From assembly GCF_030936135.1 (NCBI RefSeq), contig NC_082595.1, forward strand, positions 111,120,334 to 111,184,333: DNA of 64,000 bases, in the 5' to 3' direction. The translations under genes were made by a program, and so were the position numbers. This document shows positions 12,001-27,000 of this stretch, one piece after another (positions within the stretch are counted from its first letter, which is position 1; the number at the start of each line of letters is the position of its first letter). The notes beneath the pieces were generated by a model. It made no database searches. It worked only from the letters and a program-made list of their open reading frames with translations, and was not told the DNA's origin. The stretch comes from Gavia stellata. Its lineage: Eukaryota; Chordata; Aves; Gaviiformes; Gaviidae.

Positions 12001-15000
12001 GCCCAGCATGCTTTCTGGTCCTGAAATTCGATGTTCCTGTTAGTTGTATAAACAGCAAGGTTTAAAAACAAACAGGGCAAAAAATCCCCCAAACAGTTGA
12101 TACAGTCTCTTGCAGCAATGAGTTCCAGTGGTGTCTGATGCATAGTATAAAAGAGCATTTACTTCCTTTAATCAGTTATGATTGTATTTTGCATTTCACT
12201 TCACTGTCCCTTTATTATTGGTACAAGAGGATAAATAAAAGTGTCTTCATCTTCTCTAAATTTTTTATTTTGTCTTACTCTTCTCTCTATACTAAGTTGT
12301 TTGAAGCTTTTTCATTCTTTTTGCATGGAAATTTTCCAGGTTTATGATTTATGTTACCTGTTTTGAACTCATTCCTTGTTCTGCTCTGCTGAATAAAACC
12401 AGACACGCTGTTCAACTCTGCAGAGAACCCAAAACACTTCTACTCCCTCCTTGTTACTTTCGCTTTAATGTAGTAGTAGGTGTTTATCATATCTCCTCAC
12501 ACACAATCACTGCGTACAATTTTTTGGGGTGGCAATCTGTTTCCTAACATCCAGTCCGAGTGAACAGGGAATATACTTTCCCTCTGTTATGAGCAAGGAA
12601 TGTGGGCTGAAGTGCTTCAGGCTTGTAGGGATGGATTTGGACATCAATTCCCACTAAAGTTAATATGAATGGAGTGTCCAGATTCTTGCACAAGCTTTTG
12701 AAGTCTTATCTGCAGCCTTTTAGCAGTGCACAAGCTAAAAAAGTTCTTTTTAAAGGCATTTCTCTGTCATCGCTGGTGTAAAAGTTGCTGTGACTCTGTT
12801 GGAGGGAGTTAGGATCTGGGGCAGGACTGCTGTGCATTCCAGCCACCGATTTCTCAGGAGGAAAACTGGGGAAGTGGAATGGAGAAACAGTCAGTTAGGG
12901 GAGGGATGGATCTCTCTGTGGATGGCTCTCCCCTATGCTTGAACAAAAGTGGCAATTCAGTTTTTCACCAGCACTTATTGTGATGGGGAAGAGAGAAGGA
13001 GCTCAAACTGATGTAACATCGGAAGCTTCTGCAGAGTTAAAACCTGGAGTTTCCAAATGTTTGTGAATACAGCAGGCTGGCCAAGGGAGATGGTGGCTTT
13101 CACTTCCAAGGCACTGTATCAACTAGGATCAACTGTCTAAAGAGGCTCAGATTTAAGCTCTACAATGCCTAGCTGAAATGCTGTGGAGCATAAATCAGTG
13201 ATTTGTTTTGTTTAGAAATGTTATTCTGGTATCCCAGGACCAACTAGTGGTGTTTTACCAAATTCCTTGAGTGCATGGGAGTGTGCCATCCTAACACAGC
13301 CACAGCTGAGGAATTAGCCATCTCCCCAACCATTTCAACAGGAACCATGGATTGTACACTCCGCACCATCCCTTTTGTGGAGGTAGAGGCTTTCTAGTTG
13401 AGTTGTTCTAGCAAGGCAAAATGAGAAGCTTTTGCTCCTTTTCCTTTCTGCTTGATCTCTACATAGACGATTTCAGGCTATAAGATAAGTGAATCCAGGC
13501 TTCTCTAAATGTCGGCAGCAGAAAAATTTGAGAGGTAATTCATATTGATCAGTATTTGCTAGTGGAGGAAGAATTTGGATTTTCTGTCCTCTCATTAAGG
13601 ATTCTGTTAGCAACATCTAAGAGAAATGGCTAGGAAAAGCCTCTTTTTCTGACAGAAAGTAGCCAGGGTGGGAGTAATATTGATTCTGTGGTCTTAAGTA
13701 CTAGCATTTGTCTTCTTCATCTTTGCTTCCCTCCTCTATATACCAGTTGCTGTGTAATACATTCAAAGCAATAAATACCTGGAACCAGGTGATTGTATAG
13801 AATTATTTTTTGTCTTATAGTATTATATAGAATTAGGCCCCTGTTAGTGTTGGTCTTATGAAGGGAGTGAGGGAGGTGAAGTAATAAATGCATCACTCAT
13901 TGACTGATAAGAATCGCATCTGTTCAAAATTCTGGATACAGCGCGCGCACACACACACACAAACACAGAGTAAATAGCAGTGTATGTTGGCTCACTTCAG
14001 TAAAGGGTACACAAAGGCTCTGGAGATTTATCCTGTTTATAGCAGCAGTTGCTGACCCTGTAAATCAAGTCTACCGCTTTAAAGGGAAGCATAACCGTTT
14101 GGGATTTTAAAAAAAACACAGCTCTCCGCAGTCTCGGTTCAGTACTTTAGCATCCTCTATCTCTTAAGCTTTCAGTCAATAATGGTTCTTTCCATAGAAA
14201 AGTGCTCTGAATGTTGCTTCTGGTTTCCAGAAATCAGTCCTGTTTTGAAAATAGTGGCTGGCTAAATGAGAGGCATTGGTTTTGGCCCAGGCTTGGTACA
14301 GGTTGGAGATCTGAACATGACACGGTAATGACTGTTGTGCTTATACAACCCATCTCATCTGTAGATACAAAAGACCTGTACAGATCATTACAAATTTAGT
14401 CCCCATAATGATTTGTGAAATTTTGTTGGTTCTGTTTTGCAAGCTCAGCTCCATATATTTTTGATTGGGTAATTAGAAAAGACTTTGCTCTAGGCACTAA
14501 AATGTACCAGCTGCTTTATCACTGGAGTGGGTAGAATGCCTGTACACTTGTTTTTGTAAGCCTTTCACCCCTGCTATGTCCAGCTGTGACAATCAGAGAT
14601 TGTGAGCTAAAGTGTGAAGCCTCAGTAGACTTATCCGAAAAAATCTTCCAAGGTAAAAAGAAAAGATGAAAAAAAAATCACCACACCTCAGGACACGGTG
14701 CTGAGGATTCAGTGTGTGTCCCTTCCTGAGTTAGTACCCCAGTTAGAAGCGGTGCACCCCAGTGTTAGGCTAGAGGTTTTGTTGCTGGAGATGAAAAAAA
14801 AAGAATTAAAAAGAATGACACACACAAAACCCAAGGTCCTGAAAACTGGCTTAGAGAGCCTGTGTCTCTCTACAAAGTAATGGGAAGGGATTTGAAGCTT
14901 CCATAATGCTTTAAAGAGAATACAGCTTTTATGTTTATAAATAATGAACATTTGTATAGGTATAGCAGTGAAACAGGCTGTTGAGAATGCTTTTGCACAT

Positions 15001-18000
15001 AGAGTGCTGCTCTCACATCTTAGCAAAGATTTGAACGCTGTATACAAATATATATATAGTCCTAAGGAACCTGTGAAACAGAATGCTGGAAAAACAGTTT
15101 GTGATATTCAGAAGTGTGTTACATAAATGCTAGCTGTAGAAATGTCTTTCACTTAGCTATCTGTTGGTCCCTGACAAAGTTTTGCCCTGGAATGTCACAT
15201 ATCTCATTTAGTATTTGAAGTAGAAATTGTCCTCTTCTTCCAGTTTGCCCAACTGAAACTGCTTTTGCAACTGCAGTTTTGAGGCTTTTGGCTTGCCTCC
15301 AAAAAAACCAGGGAAAAGCTTCATGGGGCCATTTCCCACCCATTCTTTTAAATGCCAGTGTTTTATGGGATCAGATTTGGTTTGCCCATTGTCTGCTAAA
15401 CTGCAGTTTTTATTACTGAAGCTAAGTTTAGATTCTAAATATTGCACTCCAGATGTGTTAATCAGAAACCTTTACCAGTCTTAATTGCAGAAATGTTTTC
15501 AAGATTCAGTGCATATTAACTGTCAGAGCAGTTACTGGATGTTTTTTTCAAATTTCCCTCTTGAAGATTAAATAGGAATTTGGTATTACTAGTAAGCTGC
15601 AGCAAGTGTAGTCCCCTAGCTACTTCCTCCATGATCCAAGGGTCCATGTGGAAATAATGGGCTGTGTCCATACAGTTTCCATCTTACATCAAACCCCAGA
15701 AGGAATGATACCAATCCCATTCCATTCCAGCCATCTAGCTATTGCACAGCAGTTATAATCAGGACGTCTGGGAAGTCAAATGCAAAACCACAGCAAAATA
15801 TTTGCTGTTAGGAACTTGAAGGAGACCAAACTCGAGGAAGCAAAGGAGAAAGATAAATATTGGCATCTATGTGCAGCCAACTTTCTATTATTGAAAGGGT
15901 ATTGAGGGTAAGTTTGTACATTGTCTGTTCTAGCACCAAAGCATATCTTTAGGTGGTGACAGCTAGAAGTTGAGTAGGGTTGATACTTTTGTTCAGTGAT
16001 GCTAAATTCAATTAAGAACCTAATTGTGTAATAACCTTGCGTTCTGAAGTGCTTTGTTGTGGATAAGTTGCTAAGAGGCTTAAAGAAGTGTCAGAGTTCT
16101 CAACTTTCTGTTCATTTCCATGTAGGCATGCTATCTTGAGTTAGATCTACCGCGGTAAAAAGTAACAAACAAAAAGAGAATCTGGAAAGATGAAATACAG
16201 CTTTGAGAGAGCAGAAGAGTTGCTTATTGTAATGTTCTTTCATAGTTCCTCTTTTGGAAATCAAATATGTTACAATGAAGAGGAACGTCCTGACAGGCTA
16301 GAAAGGCATCATGCACACATCATGTTATGACATGTAGCGAAGGGCATGCTGTTTGCTAATTAGTCATATCGTCTGGGTTCCACGGCACAACAGCTGCGGA
16401 AACGCGTTGCTGAACCCTGCATATGTGAATTCTGTATTTTGAGCAATGTTGCAATGCCTGGCAGGAGACAGCAACGTATGGAGAGATCTTTGATGAACAG
16501 TCCCACCTCCTTTAAAAACTGGCTGATAAAGGAAGTGCCGTTCCCCTCTTCCACATTCTTTATTTCTGTGTATGTTCTTAGTTGTTCAGTGTGTAATTTC
16601 CTTTTGTTAAATTGCATACTTTTAAAGAAAACTATATTTACAGCTATTTTCCAGCTGGGGATGGAAGCATATACCTGCCAAGAAAATACTTGCAAAATAT
16701 TGCATGAAAGTGCTTAGCAGACTAGTCTATTAGATTGCTTTTTAAGTTGAAACTTGCTTTGCAGATTAGAAAACAATAGCAGGAGAAATAAAGCAAAATT
16801 CTTCTTTAAAAAGTGCTTTGATAAATAAACTTCCCCTTCTTAGTAAATAAATCTGTTCCACATGCATAGCTGATTACACTCTGTTTGCCAGCTCTAGTGA
16901 CAAGTGCTTCTTACTGCTCTTAGTTCATTGTTATTACTAGTTTCAGCAATAGTTAAGGAAGGGTGAGTCAGTCTGTTCTTTCATACGTTTTTTTCAGAGG
17001 ACTTGACTATGTGCAAACCCATTATACCAATGAAACTCATAGCAACACACTGCTGAAGGCAAAATTGCCTGGTATTACTGTGATGCAAGAAAACCAGGTT
17101 AAACGTCGGTGCCCAGAGCTCTTTGTAGACATGGCAAATAGGAAAAAGTAGCTTGTTTTGAATTTGGCAGCTGAGCACTCTGCTCGCTCCAGGAAACTCT
17201 AAGCTGGGAGTGTTTGCAGAGTTTCCTCTCAGTTACCATACTGCTGGTACCAAAGAAATGAGAGCAAGGACTTGGAGGCACCTGGCCCCATACTCTGGCT
17301 TCCTTTTCATAACATTTAGGACAGTCATGATTAAATTTGTTGGAAAATCTAGGTGATATGCAGGAAGGGACTCTGTGATGAGTTAGAAATAAACTGTAGA
17401 ATATTTATAATCTCATGTAAATAAACACACTGAACTACAGAGCACAGAGGCATGTAAAGTTTGTAATGTCTGGATTTTTGTTTTTATTTCAGCTCATTCA
17501 GACAAACAAATTGAAACATTATCCCAGCATCCATGGAGACTTCAGCAATGACTTCAAGCAGCCGTGTGTTGTGTTTACTGGACATCCCTCTCTTAGATTT
17601 GGGGACGTGGTTCATTTCATGGAGTTATGGGGAAAATCTAGCTTGAACACTGTTATATTCACAGGTAAGTAAAATGCAGTTACCATTATCAAATTAACAA
17701 TAGGTTGTGCGCTCTGGTTAAGTGTGGCCACATCCTAGGGGCTTTACTCATTTGTTCTGGGGCAGAAGTTTCTAACTTCAGCAGGAGCTCATCTAAATTA
17801 AGTCCCCAGGATTGACTATAGGGACAAATGTAATTATTGTGCCATTTAATTCATTTTAGCCCTGCAGAGCCAACCTTTGCCATGCAGAGTCCATTCCTGC
17901 CATTTCTAAGCAAAATCTTTGTTATGCACAGCAGTAAAATGCCTACAGGAAATTAATTTTTGGATTAAAAGCAGCTGGCTGCAAGTTAAATCCAGGCAAG

Positions 18001-21000
18001 ACCTAATTGATGCTGGTCAGAAAGGAGGAACACCACTTCTCCGTATTCTATTGGAATCACAAACCTTTCCTCATCCTTTCTCCTGCCCTTTCATCAAAAC
18101 CTCAGACAACCAGACAGTCTGTTTCTAAAGATGTTTCTGTCATCTCTGCTGTTTCAGAAGTGTGCACCCCATACAGACCTGGCAGTAGTGATCTATGCCG
18201 ATGCTGCCTTTTGGCTGAGCTTTTTTTTCAGATGCTTTTTGGCTGACAGACACATTTGTATCTGAAGCTGAAGGTACAGCTCTAGCTAATACCCTGGGGA
18301 GTTGTTTCCTTTCTCAATGACTCAGGCTGCCGGGGCACAACAGGTCTTTTAAGTTCCTCCACTTCTCCCAGTCTGCTCCTAGTGCTGACCCTACTTTTAA
18401 TGGATTTAATGAATCAAGCCCTATCTAACTCAGAATGAGCTATGGTCTGAGATCCACAGGGCAGCTGCATCCTGGGACCACGCCAATCATTAATAGCAAG
18501 ACAAAGTATTGAAGAGAGAACACGAAGCTTTTGTGAAATCTAGCAAAGGGGATATCTTCCAGCGTTTGTTCTCCTTTAAAAATACTTCAGGGCCTTCCCT
18601 CAAAGTGGCGTTCTGTTCAGGTGCCTCCTCTTCTTTATACCCGACATGTCATCCAAACAGAACCCTACAGTGGGCACTCTTCAGATCTGAGGAGGGAAAT
18701 AATCCTTTAGGCCATTGCTACTGATTTTATGTGTAACGAGCTCTGGTATAATTGGGACGTGTGTTATATATAACTTTGCCAGATAAAAAAGGTGTGGATT
18801 TTGGACTAGGACAAAGTAATTAGAAATGAGGAGGAGAACACGGAGTAACTGATCAAACCTACTCCCACAGGAAGGGTGTGATGGACTCCCACTGTTAAGC
18901 TTATTTTCCTCCTCTTTTTAGTGAGTAGGACTGCTGGAAAGCACATAACCTCCTAAAGCGAACAGGATTGGTAAAGGGTTATTTCCTTCCTTCTTTGTTT
19001 TTTTGACTATATACTTGAGGATAGTGATGGGCAAGTCCCTTTGATTCTTTCACAATAATTGCTACCAAAAAGTGTGACAGTATCATGATACTGTTAAACC
19101 AATTCGGAAGGATTTAAAGATGGGTGTAATTAGCCCTACTGCAAGGCGAGGGAAGATACAAGGGGGTTCCTTCTGAGCAGGCACGACACTTAAATCTAGA
19201 CTGTGTTTATGCTGGGAAAAGTGTTCATGGTACCACAGCGCTAACGTCATAGCTGTTACAGTACCCATCATTCCTGACCTTTGAGGTGCTTTCAAGAGAT
19301 ATGCCCTAATTATAGTAATTGGTAAAATTGCAATATAGATACGCGTTATCTTGGAAATAGTGAATTCTACTCCGGTTGGGACTTCAATTAAAACCGGAGT
19401 GTGTACACCCTCTGCTGGGTTGTGTGGAGGAAATCAGTGGCATTAATCAAGTTCTGAATGTGCTACCCCCCACCAGCGAGGGTGTCAGAAACTGGCCTTT
19501 AGTGGCAAGAACTCTTATTCTGTGCCTTCTTGGGGGGGAGGTGCAATTGACCTTTCGGTACTAAAATGTAATCCTGTGAAGTGAGGAAATAGAGCAGACT
19601 TCTATTAGAACGTGGCCCTGGCAAGTTGTTAAGGGATCTGAATGGTGGTCGTAACAACCTGTGGATACATTAGGTCATGATCTTTGAGATTCATTCCCAG
19701 TTTATACTTCAAATGAAACTCCAGTCGAGATCTGCTTTAGTTCTATTGACCTTGCAGTGCACAGTGATTCCAGGTGCTTGTGGTGGTTTTTTTCCTAAAT
19801 TTGTCTATCCGTGGCTTTTGGACTGCAGTTTCTGTCTCTCTCTGTAGGCATATCCACTCGGCAGGACATTCCTACTTCCTTATGACTGTCTCAGCTGGAA
19901 CAAAGACATCTATGTCTGCAGAAATTCCTAGCAGATTAAATTCTTCTGTTCTTAGTAACTCCAGTGGAAATCTGAAGCACCTCCACTGATGCCTAGGATT
20001 TTTATTATTTAATTATCTAGCTTCTCCTGTTTTAAGATAAAATATCCTATAGTTATGAAAGAAATTTTGTCCATTGAAGCAGTATGTGATAGCAAATGGT
20101 GTTCTAGCTTTTCCTGTGAAAGACTCCTAGTTCCTAGTAATCAGGACCTTTAAACTACAGGCCATGCGGTATTGTTAATGATGACACTGCTTGCTCAGTC
20201 CACAGGAGCTAGGTAGCCTCCACTTTTCCCATTTGTAATGTAAAAAACAACTATGAGAGAATATAGACTAACACAGCAGCGGCAGGCATTAGACAGGACA
20301 CCGGCTGTGAGTGAGCTGTGCTGCTGCTCTGCTTGCTTGTGTCCTTTGCTTGTAAATGTTACTGCTGAAGCAGTATTGAATAGATTATTGATTAAAAATA
20401 TTGAATACCACTAAGCCACAAAGAAATTGTGGAAGAAAACGTGGTAGAAAGAGGTCTGCTTCTTGCTCTCTCTCTGATAACAACAATGCTTTGAAAACTT
20501 AACTCCCTAGCTCATGTATGCCACTTCAGTGCTGTACAAAGGAAGATTTTTTAACTCATTGTCACACAGTAGTAAATCAGATGTCTTGGGGGAAAAGCTG
20601 AAGACCTGTAATTCTGTCAGGAAAAAGTCAATATGTGTCCTTGACAGCCACTGTCTTCCATCAGACAGGTGACTTCTGGTTTTTTGGTAGTTTCGAAACA
20701 GCTATTCCTGTATGACATGAGTTCACTGTGAGACTAGATCAATTATGGTTTTCGCACGTTCTAAATCTTCAAAGTCCTGTGTTAGAATTCCTTCATTAGA
20801 ATTTCTCACTTTTCCAAGGCTACTTACATTCTTATTAGTTGTTCAGAGAGTCTGTAGACTGGATGCCATTTTGGATTCTTAGATCAAAATATCCATGTCT
20901 GTAGATTATCTGTGCCTACTGATTCAAAAATACTTAGTCTGTGCTGCCTCATGGCATTCTCAGATACAAGCAGTCAGATCTCTATGTCATCCACAACACC

Positions 21001-24000
21001 AGATGGGATGGAAAAGCTCTCTTCTGGTAACTTTTTAAACTTACTATTTGCAATTTCATTGCACATCTCTAGCAGAGGACCTGTGCCTGACTTAAGTTTT
21101 CTGGTTTTCCCCACTGAGTTTTAAAAAGTCTTCTGATTTAACCTTAACTGACCACTGATCATTCTTTAACTAGCTACCTTCTTAGTAGTCTTTATTTTTA
21201 AACTTCTGCTCATTGCTATTAAACTTAACTGCCATTAACTCCCATTTTTTACATCAGTATTTTTAGGCTTTGTTTCATTGCCACTAACACATCTGCTTTT
21301 AACTAGCATGGCTTTTTGCCCAGTATAATTTTTATTTCATGTTTCTGGGCATCTAGTAAGATGTTCTTGTACAACTGTCACTTTTTGTTAATATTTCTCA
21401 CTTTGATGTTCCCAGGCAGTTATTCTGACAGTTCCTTTAAACTTGGGAAAATTATCCCTTTGACAGTTCCAAACGTATGTATCATTGGCTGATACTATAT
21501 TCTGGTCTCACAGGGTAAATATAACCAGACCACGATCACTGGTACTTAGCCAGCAGCAGATTTTTAGGCTAGCAATTAACTTGTCTTTATCAGAGGCCCA
21601 ATATTTAATGTCGGATGCCATGCTGGGTGCCTAATTTCCAGTGGTGAAGTTTTAAGGACACTTTTTCTTGCTGTCCACATGAGAAATCCAATCAGTGCTC
21701 TCCTCATGGTGATGTAAGAACATAGAAGATGGCTGTCTAAATCTAGACTGATGTCTCTATGTTTAAATTTCCTTTAAGTTCATCCCTTTACAGAGCCTGA
21801 GTAGATACCAGAGAAATACCTCATACTGTTTTCTAGCAAGGCTTGGTGGTTCGCAGCTGCACTTCACTCTGCAAGTTGCCCTTTGAGGCTCTGTGGTTCA
21901 GAACAGTCTAGCAGATAAGTCTTTCATGCATTGCCTTCTCTTTTTCTCATTCTGTACTTACCAAACTAATACCAGTTTTTCTTTTTCTAGCATTTCCTTT
22001 ATGCAATCTATCCCACAATTACCAGGTAGATGGTGATGGCTTTTCCACATCATTAGCTGGTGGCCCCCAAAATCAAGTGGCTACCTGTATCCTACACTGT
22101 GTCGCCTATGAGACCTACATTTTTCATTCACCAAAAAAATAGTATTTTTCTGTAGTATTCTCAATGTTGTGTTACTCTCTCTAAACCTGGCACTTAGGTT
22201 AAAATATGTATCTATATATACACACTGTAAGGAAAAAGAGGAGTTGGGAGTTAATGTGTCTGCAGCAGAGGACATCGGTACACGTTTATCAAGATACAAT
22301 CTTTATGCTGCATTTTTGTCATCGTGAAAAACAAGCTGACATTTGGGTTACCGTATGATACCAAAAATGTATACATCTTGCCTTCTTTTACAGGATCTGA
22401 TTAAAAATAAGAGATGATGTTTTTGTCTTGATTAGATTTGTTATAAAAATCATGCAATAATGTGTTCAAATGAAATAGTATTGCTGTGTTGCTTGATTAA
22501 GGTAAGACTAATTGTGGGCATAATTTTCATCAAATTAACTGAAAATAACGGGTGAGGGAAGGAAGAAGGGAAGAGAAATCTGTAACAGAATTAACATTGC
22601 TGAACAACAGCTTGTCTAGACTAGAATGTGGAATCAGAAGAATTGGGCCATCTTTGTTCTTAATAGGCATTCAGTGTTTTCAACATTTCTCTTTTCAGAA
22701 CCCGATTTCTCCTATCTGGATGCCCTGGCTCCTTATCAACCTTTGGCGATGAAATGCGTTTACTGTCCCATTGACACAAGACTGAATTTTATTCAGGTGT
22801 CTAAATTACTCAAAGAAGTCCAGGTAATGAATTTTCTGTTGCCTTTTCTTATGCTTCTTCACACACCTGAAATAAATAGGTCAACTGTGAACAACTGTAA
22901 CATTAAACAATAGCAAAATCAAGACAACACCCAGATCCTTTTTTCCATGAGAGACCACACAGCATTGAGCTCTCCTTTATCATCCTTCTCCAAAATGAAT
23001 ATGGCATGATTGCCAGTCTCTGCACAGAGTGGCTGGAAGATCCCTAAAAGCTTAGAGTGCAGAGCAAATGGCGTGTACATTCCTTTCCTCCTTTTTAGGT
23101 ATGAATGGTCATAATAGCTTTTCCCCTTATTCTTTTTCTTGCTTGTATGAATAAGCCTGACTGTGTCTAACGCAGTCTTAATGTAAAGGGTACCAAGTGC
23201 TGAGTATCCTCAGCACCCTCAGCTTTAACCATTTCCTCTGCTCTTTATCCTGCAGTTGATACTTGCTTTGGTCCTGGCACTGCTGTTCTGGAGTTTCACG
23301 TTTCTTCCAAATCCACTGCTTTCCTTACTCCATTTGCAAAATCCAGACTACTTCTGTCTAGGAAGAAGGCCAGAGCGTTGATGTAGTCTCTGCTTTCCCC
23401 CCTTGACTCTTCTTGGCTTTAGTGGCCTTTCCTTGTCCATCCAATTTGTTTCTACTGAAATTTGCTTTCTGACTCATGACATAATCAAAATAATACCCAG
23501 TTTTTCTCCTGGCAGAGCTTTTCACTTTGTTCTATCTTCAACTTGTTGAACACAAAACCACATATTCTTCCAAACTTCTTAAGAATGTCTGGATCATTTT
23601 ATCTCATTGTTCTGTGACCTGGCTTGTCACCGCACAACTGATAGCAATTACCACTGCCTGTTTTTTGGACAAGCATCTTCTTCCATGTTATTACTGAAGT
23701 ACAATGCTGTTTCCAAAACAGTTTGCAGAAACACTGTGTTGTCCTTGGGCTTCCTTAAATCCTGCAGTGATCCTTGTGGCAACCAGCCTGTTCATGCTTT
23801 GTTAATATATTGCTGACAGGTCGTGAAAACTCAGAGTTGCTTTTTGTCCTAATGTTTTTGCATCCTTGCATATTGTTACATCTGCCTCACTCCGTGCCAT
23901 TTTGTGATGGTCTCCACCACTACTATCATTTGTTTCCCATTTCGATGACAAGGATTTGGAAGAAAAAGCTATTGAATATTCTTTTCTCTCTCCTTATGGC

Positions 24001-27000
24001 AGCTAACGTGATTGCTGATATTGAAGTGGTGATTAAAGACACAAATTTAGGCCTTGTTACTCTGGTCACTGTTGTATACAAAGCAAAGACTGCCCGCTCC
24101 TTGAACAGTTTGTTCCAATACTGACTGGATCTTCTGGACTGCATCTTTTGGATGTTGTTTTCATACAAATAAATTAGCTTGCTATCAACAATCTGCAAAC
24201 CTCCTTATGGCAATGATTATTGTTGTAGGGCAGCACACAGAATCAACCAAACGTTTTTGTAAATCACCACACTCTTCTTTTCCAGCCTCTCCATGTAGTT
24301 TGCCCAGAGCAGTACACTCAGCCACCACCCACCCAGTCTCATCGCACAGATCTGATGATAGACTGCCAGCCTCCGCCAATGTCCTACCGCAGAGCAGAGG
24401 TGCTGACTCTTCCGTACAAGCGGCGCTATGAGAAGATCGAAATCATGCCAGAAGTGAGTAATAAAAGTGTGAAAAAAGATGGTGGCTTCTTGCTCATACA
24501 TCCAAATTCAAGCTACTGCTTCAGTAGCCCCTTTGACTAAAGATACCTTGTGGCTGTGATTTACTGTTGACTATGATCATGTAAAGCACTTTCTGTCGAA
24601 TGGAGGGCTAAGAAAGAAGCATTTCGGAGAGAGAATTTCCCTGTGTGAACTAATTGGAATTGAAAAAAACATTGTGGCAAGCAAAAAATATGTTCAGGTT
24701 AATCGTCCTTTGCAAGGATATATCGCATCTCAAAATACAGAACCAAGGGCAATCTCTGCTAGCCACCTGTGAGGCAAGCCAGTCACCTCCAGTTGAAATA
24801 TGAGTAAGGTGAGGCACTGCAGTTTGAATTTGTGGCCCAGGGCCATGGAAAGGATCCAAAGCATCTGGGAGTTAGTAGCCAGGAGTTGTCTTTCTCCTTC
24901 CCCAGCTGCACCTGCTGTGAGAAATACCCTTTCCCTTGAGGAGCAGTATTCAGTCATATGTTAAAGGCATAGTAGTGAAATGGCTCATTTGTATTACAAC
25001 AGTTTCAATAAATGGTTAATTCCTACAGACTGTTGAAGTCCAACAGGTTAATGGGTTGCTTGTAGCCATCTCTAATGTGGACTACTTATGCCTGCAACAC
25101 CTATTAGTAATTTATTAACCCCATAAATCAAATATAAATGTACCCATAATACAAAGGGTGACCCATATTCTAACAGACATGATCTTAAAATATTTTTTGA
25201 CAATCCAATCAGCACAAATGTGTCCTTGGATCAAAGGTGACGGTGGCTTTTTACAAGCAGGTGTTACTGCCCTTTGGAAACTGTTGAATATGTGAGTCTA
25301 CTTTTCATCAGAGAGTAGAGGGAGGAAGTACCCTTAGTTCAGCCGAACATGAAGTACAGGACTGGTACCCATGTAACAAAATCCCTCAGCCAGTCCGCAA
25401 CACTGATTCCTACCACTTTGCGTGTGTCTGCTTTGTGCATCAATTCTGTTAGGAGCCTGCCCAGCTCACTGGTTAGAGGACTGCCAGAGACAAGGAGGGA
25501 TTTTTTAATTAGAAAATATACTTGGATGCAACTCCATCATGGCGTGTATATTTAATTGTTTTGGAAATTTGCATATTTATTGGATCCTATTAAACCTAAG
25601 ACTAGTAAAACGTGGCTCCAGCATGACCAAAACAAATCTTACATTCTGAGTGCAGAAAGCCAGCACATGGCTTACCTGTTATTTAGATCCCACTGAAGCT
25701 TTGGGTTTTCCCCTAAACTGTGAGGGTGTAAGTGAGCCTTTGTATGTGAGCATATCCCTTGTGTCAGCCCTGAGAAGAGGGTGAATACCAGCTTTCCCTG
25801 CAAACAGAATGCAGATTAGCACAGATGCTACAGATGAATATTCACCAACCATCACATATTTTGAAGTTCCTATCAAGGGGGAGGGTTGTCTAAAAGCTAG
25901 GCTGGTCCATGGGAGTCGCAGGTTTGGTTTCTCGCTCTGTCGGAGTCTCCCTGTGTGATCAGCACAAGTCTAAAACACAAAATGCAGCTCACATTAGAAA
26001 GGACACCGAGGACTGCAGAGTTCCCTGTCAGAGCTTATTAGTCCACAGGCAGTGCCATGCTCATGGGGCTAGACCGCATCAGAAAACAAGTCAGCATTTC
26101 TCTTGTTAGCTTGGCTGTTGGCAGCAAGATCCCTTACACTTGAGGCTCAAGAGGCCATGTGGATTCAGTCTCATTGGCAGACACTAATGTGAAAATGCTC
26201 TGCATTTCTCAAACCCAGATCTCCAGTGGTTTTTAGGTGCTGTCTGTCACTGAAGCAAATGGATTCTTCCTATACCTCTAGGTGAAAACAGTGCATAGAA
26301 ATAAGAGCGCTTCCCAAAACTGCTGGGATGTTGGAGGGAGGATGCACTGTACACAATGTGGTATTCACCAGCCTGGGAATCGGTATCAAAGAAGCACGTA
26401 GAAAATGAGAGCTGGTTTCTATTGCATTCACTTTAACTTGGAGAGTTCGAGCAGAAAGCTGCACAGACAGGAATATTGACAGAAATGACCCTTTTTTTTC
26501 CTCTAACAAATTACATCAAATAATTATATTCACACAGGAGTCCTAATTTCAAAGCTATCTGTGCTCAGGGATTAGAAACATCTCGTGATTTTCCATGTCC
26601 TGGTATTCTCTCTGGTTCCAAAGCGGCACTTACCAACTTGTTGCAAAAAGCTACTTGGTGTGTAATGACGCTCCTGAAAAGACTTTTTAATATGATACAA
26701 AAATTAGTTAGACTTTCAGGAAAGCTGTTCTCCTTCCCCATTGGTGTCAGGGAGGTAGTGTTTCCTTGCCTTAGGGGGTTCTTTGAGAGTTAGACCCATT
26801 AGTGGTTGTGTACTTGCCACTGAGAGCAAGGCTGTGGTTCAGGGCTGTTCGTAGGAAGCCATTCCCCAGCACTGAGATAAGCAAATCATCCTCAAAAAGA
26901 GATCTTGCTCATTTTTTTTAAGGGAACTTGCTAGAGGAATAGCAATGCCAACTTTGTAGTGATCACAGACTATCTCCTCAGGACAATCTCTATTTCAGCA

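Larger units (their letters stand above)
8564..17492 (+). other. INTS9: INTS9 intron, 8.9 kb
   Basis: A phase 0 intron. It has a MIR-like relic at about 11545-11640, a GC/AC alternating run at 13941-13961 and a 10-bp inverted repeat at 17191-17227. I see no exon, RNA gene or clear transposon elsewhere in it. Confidence 0.85.
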
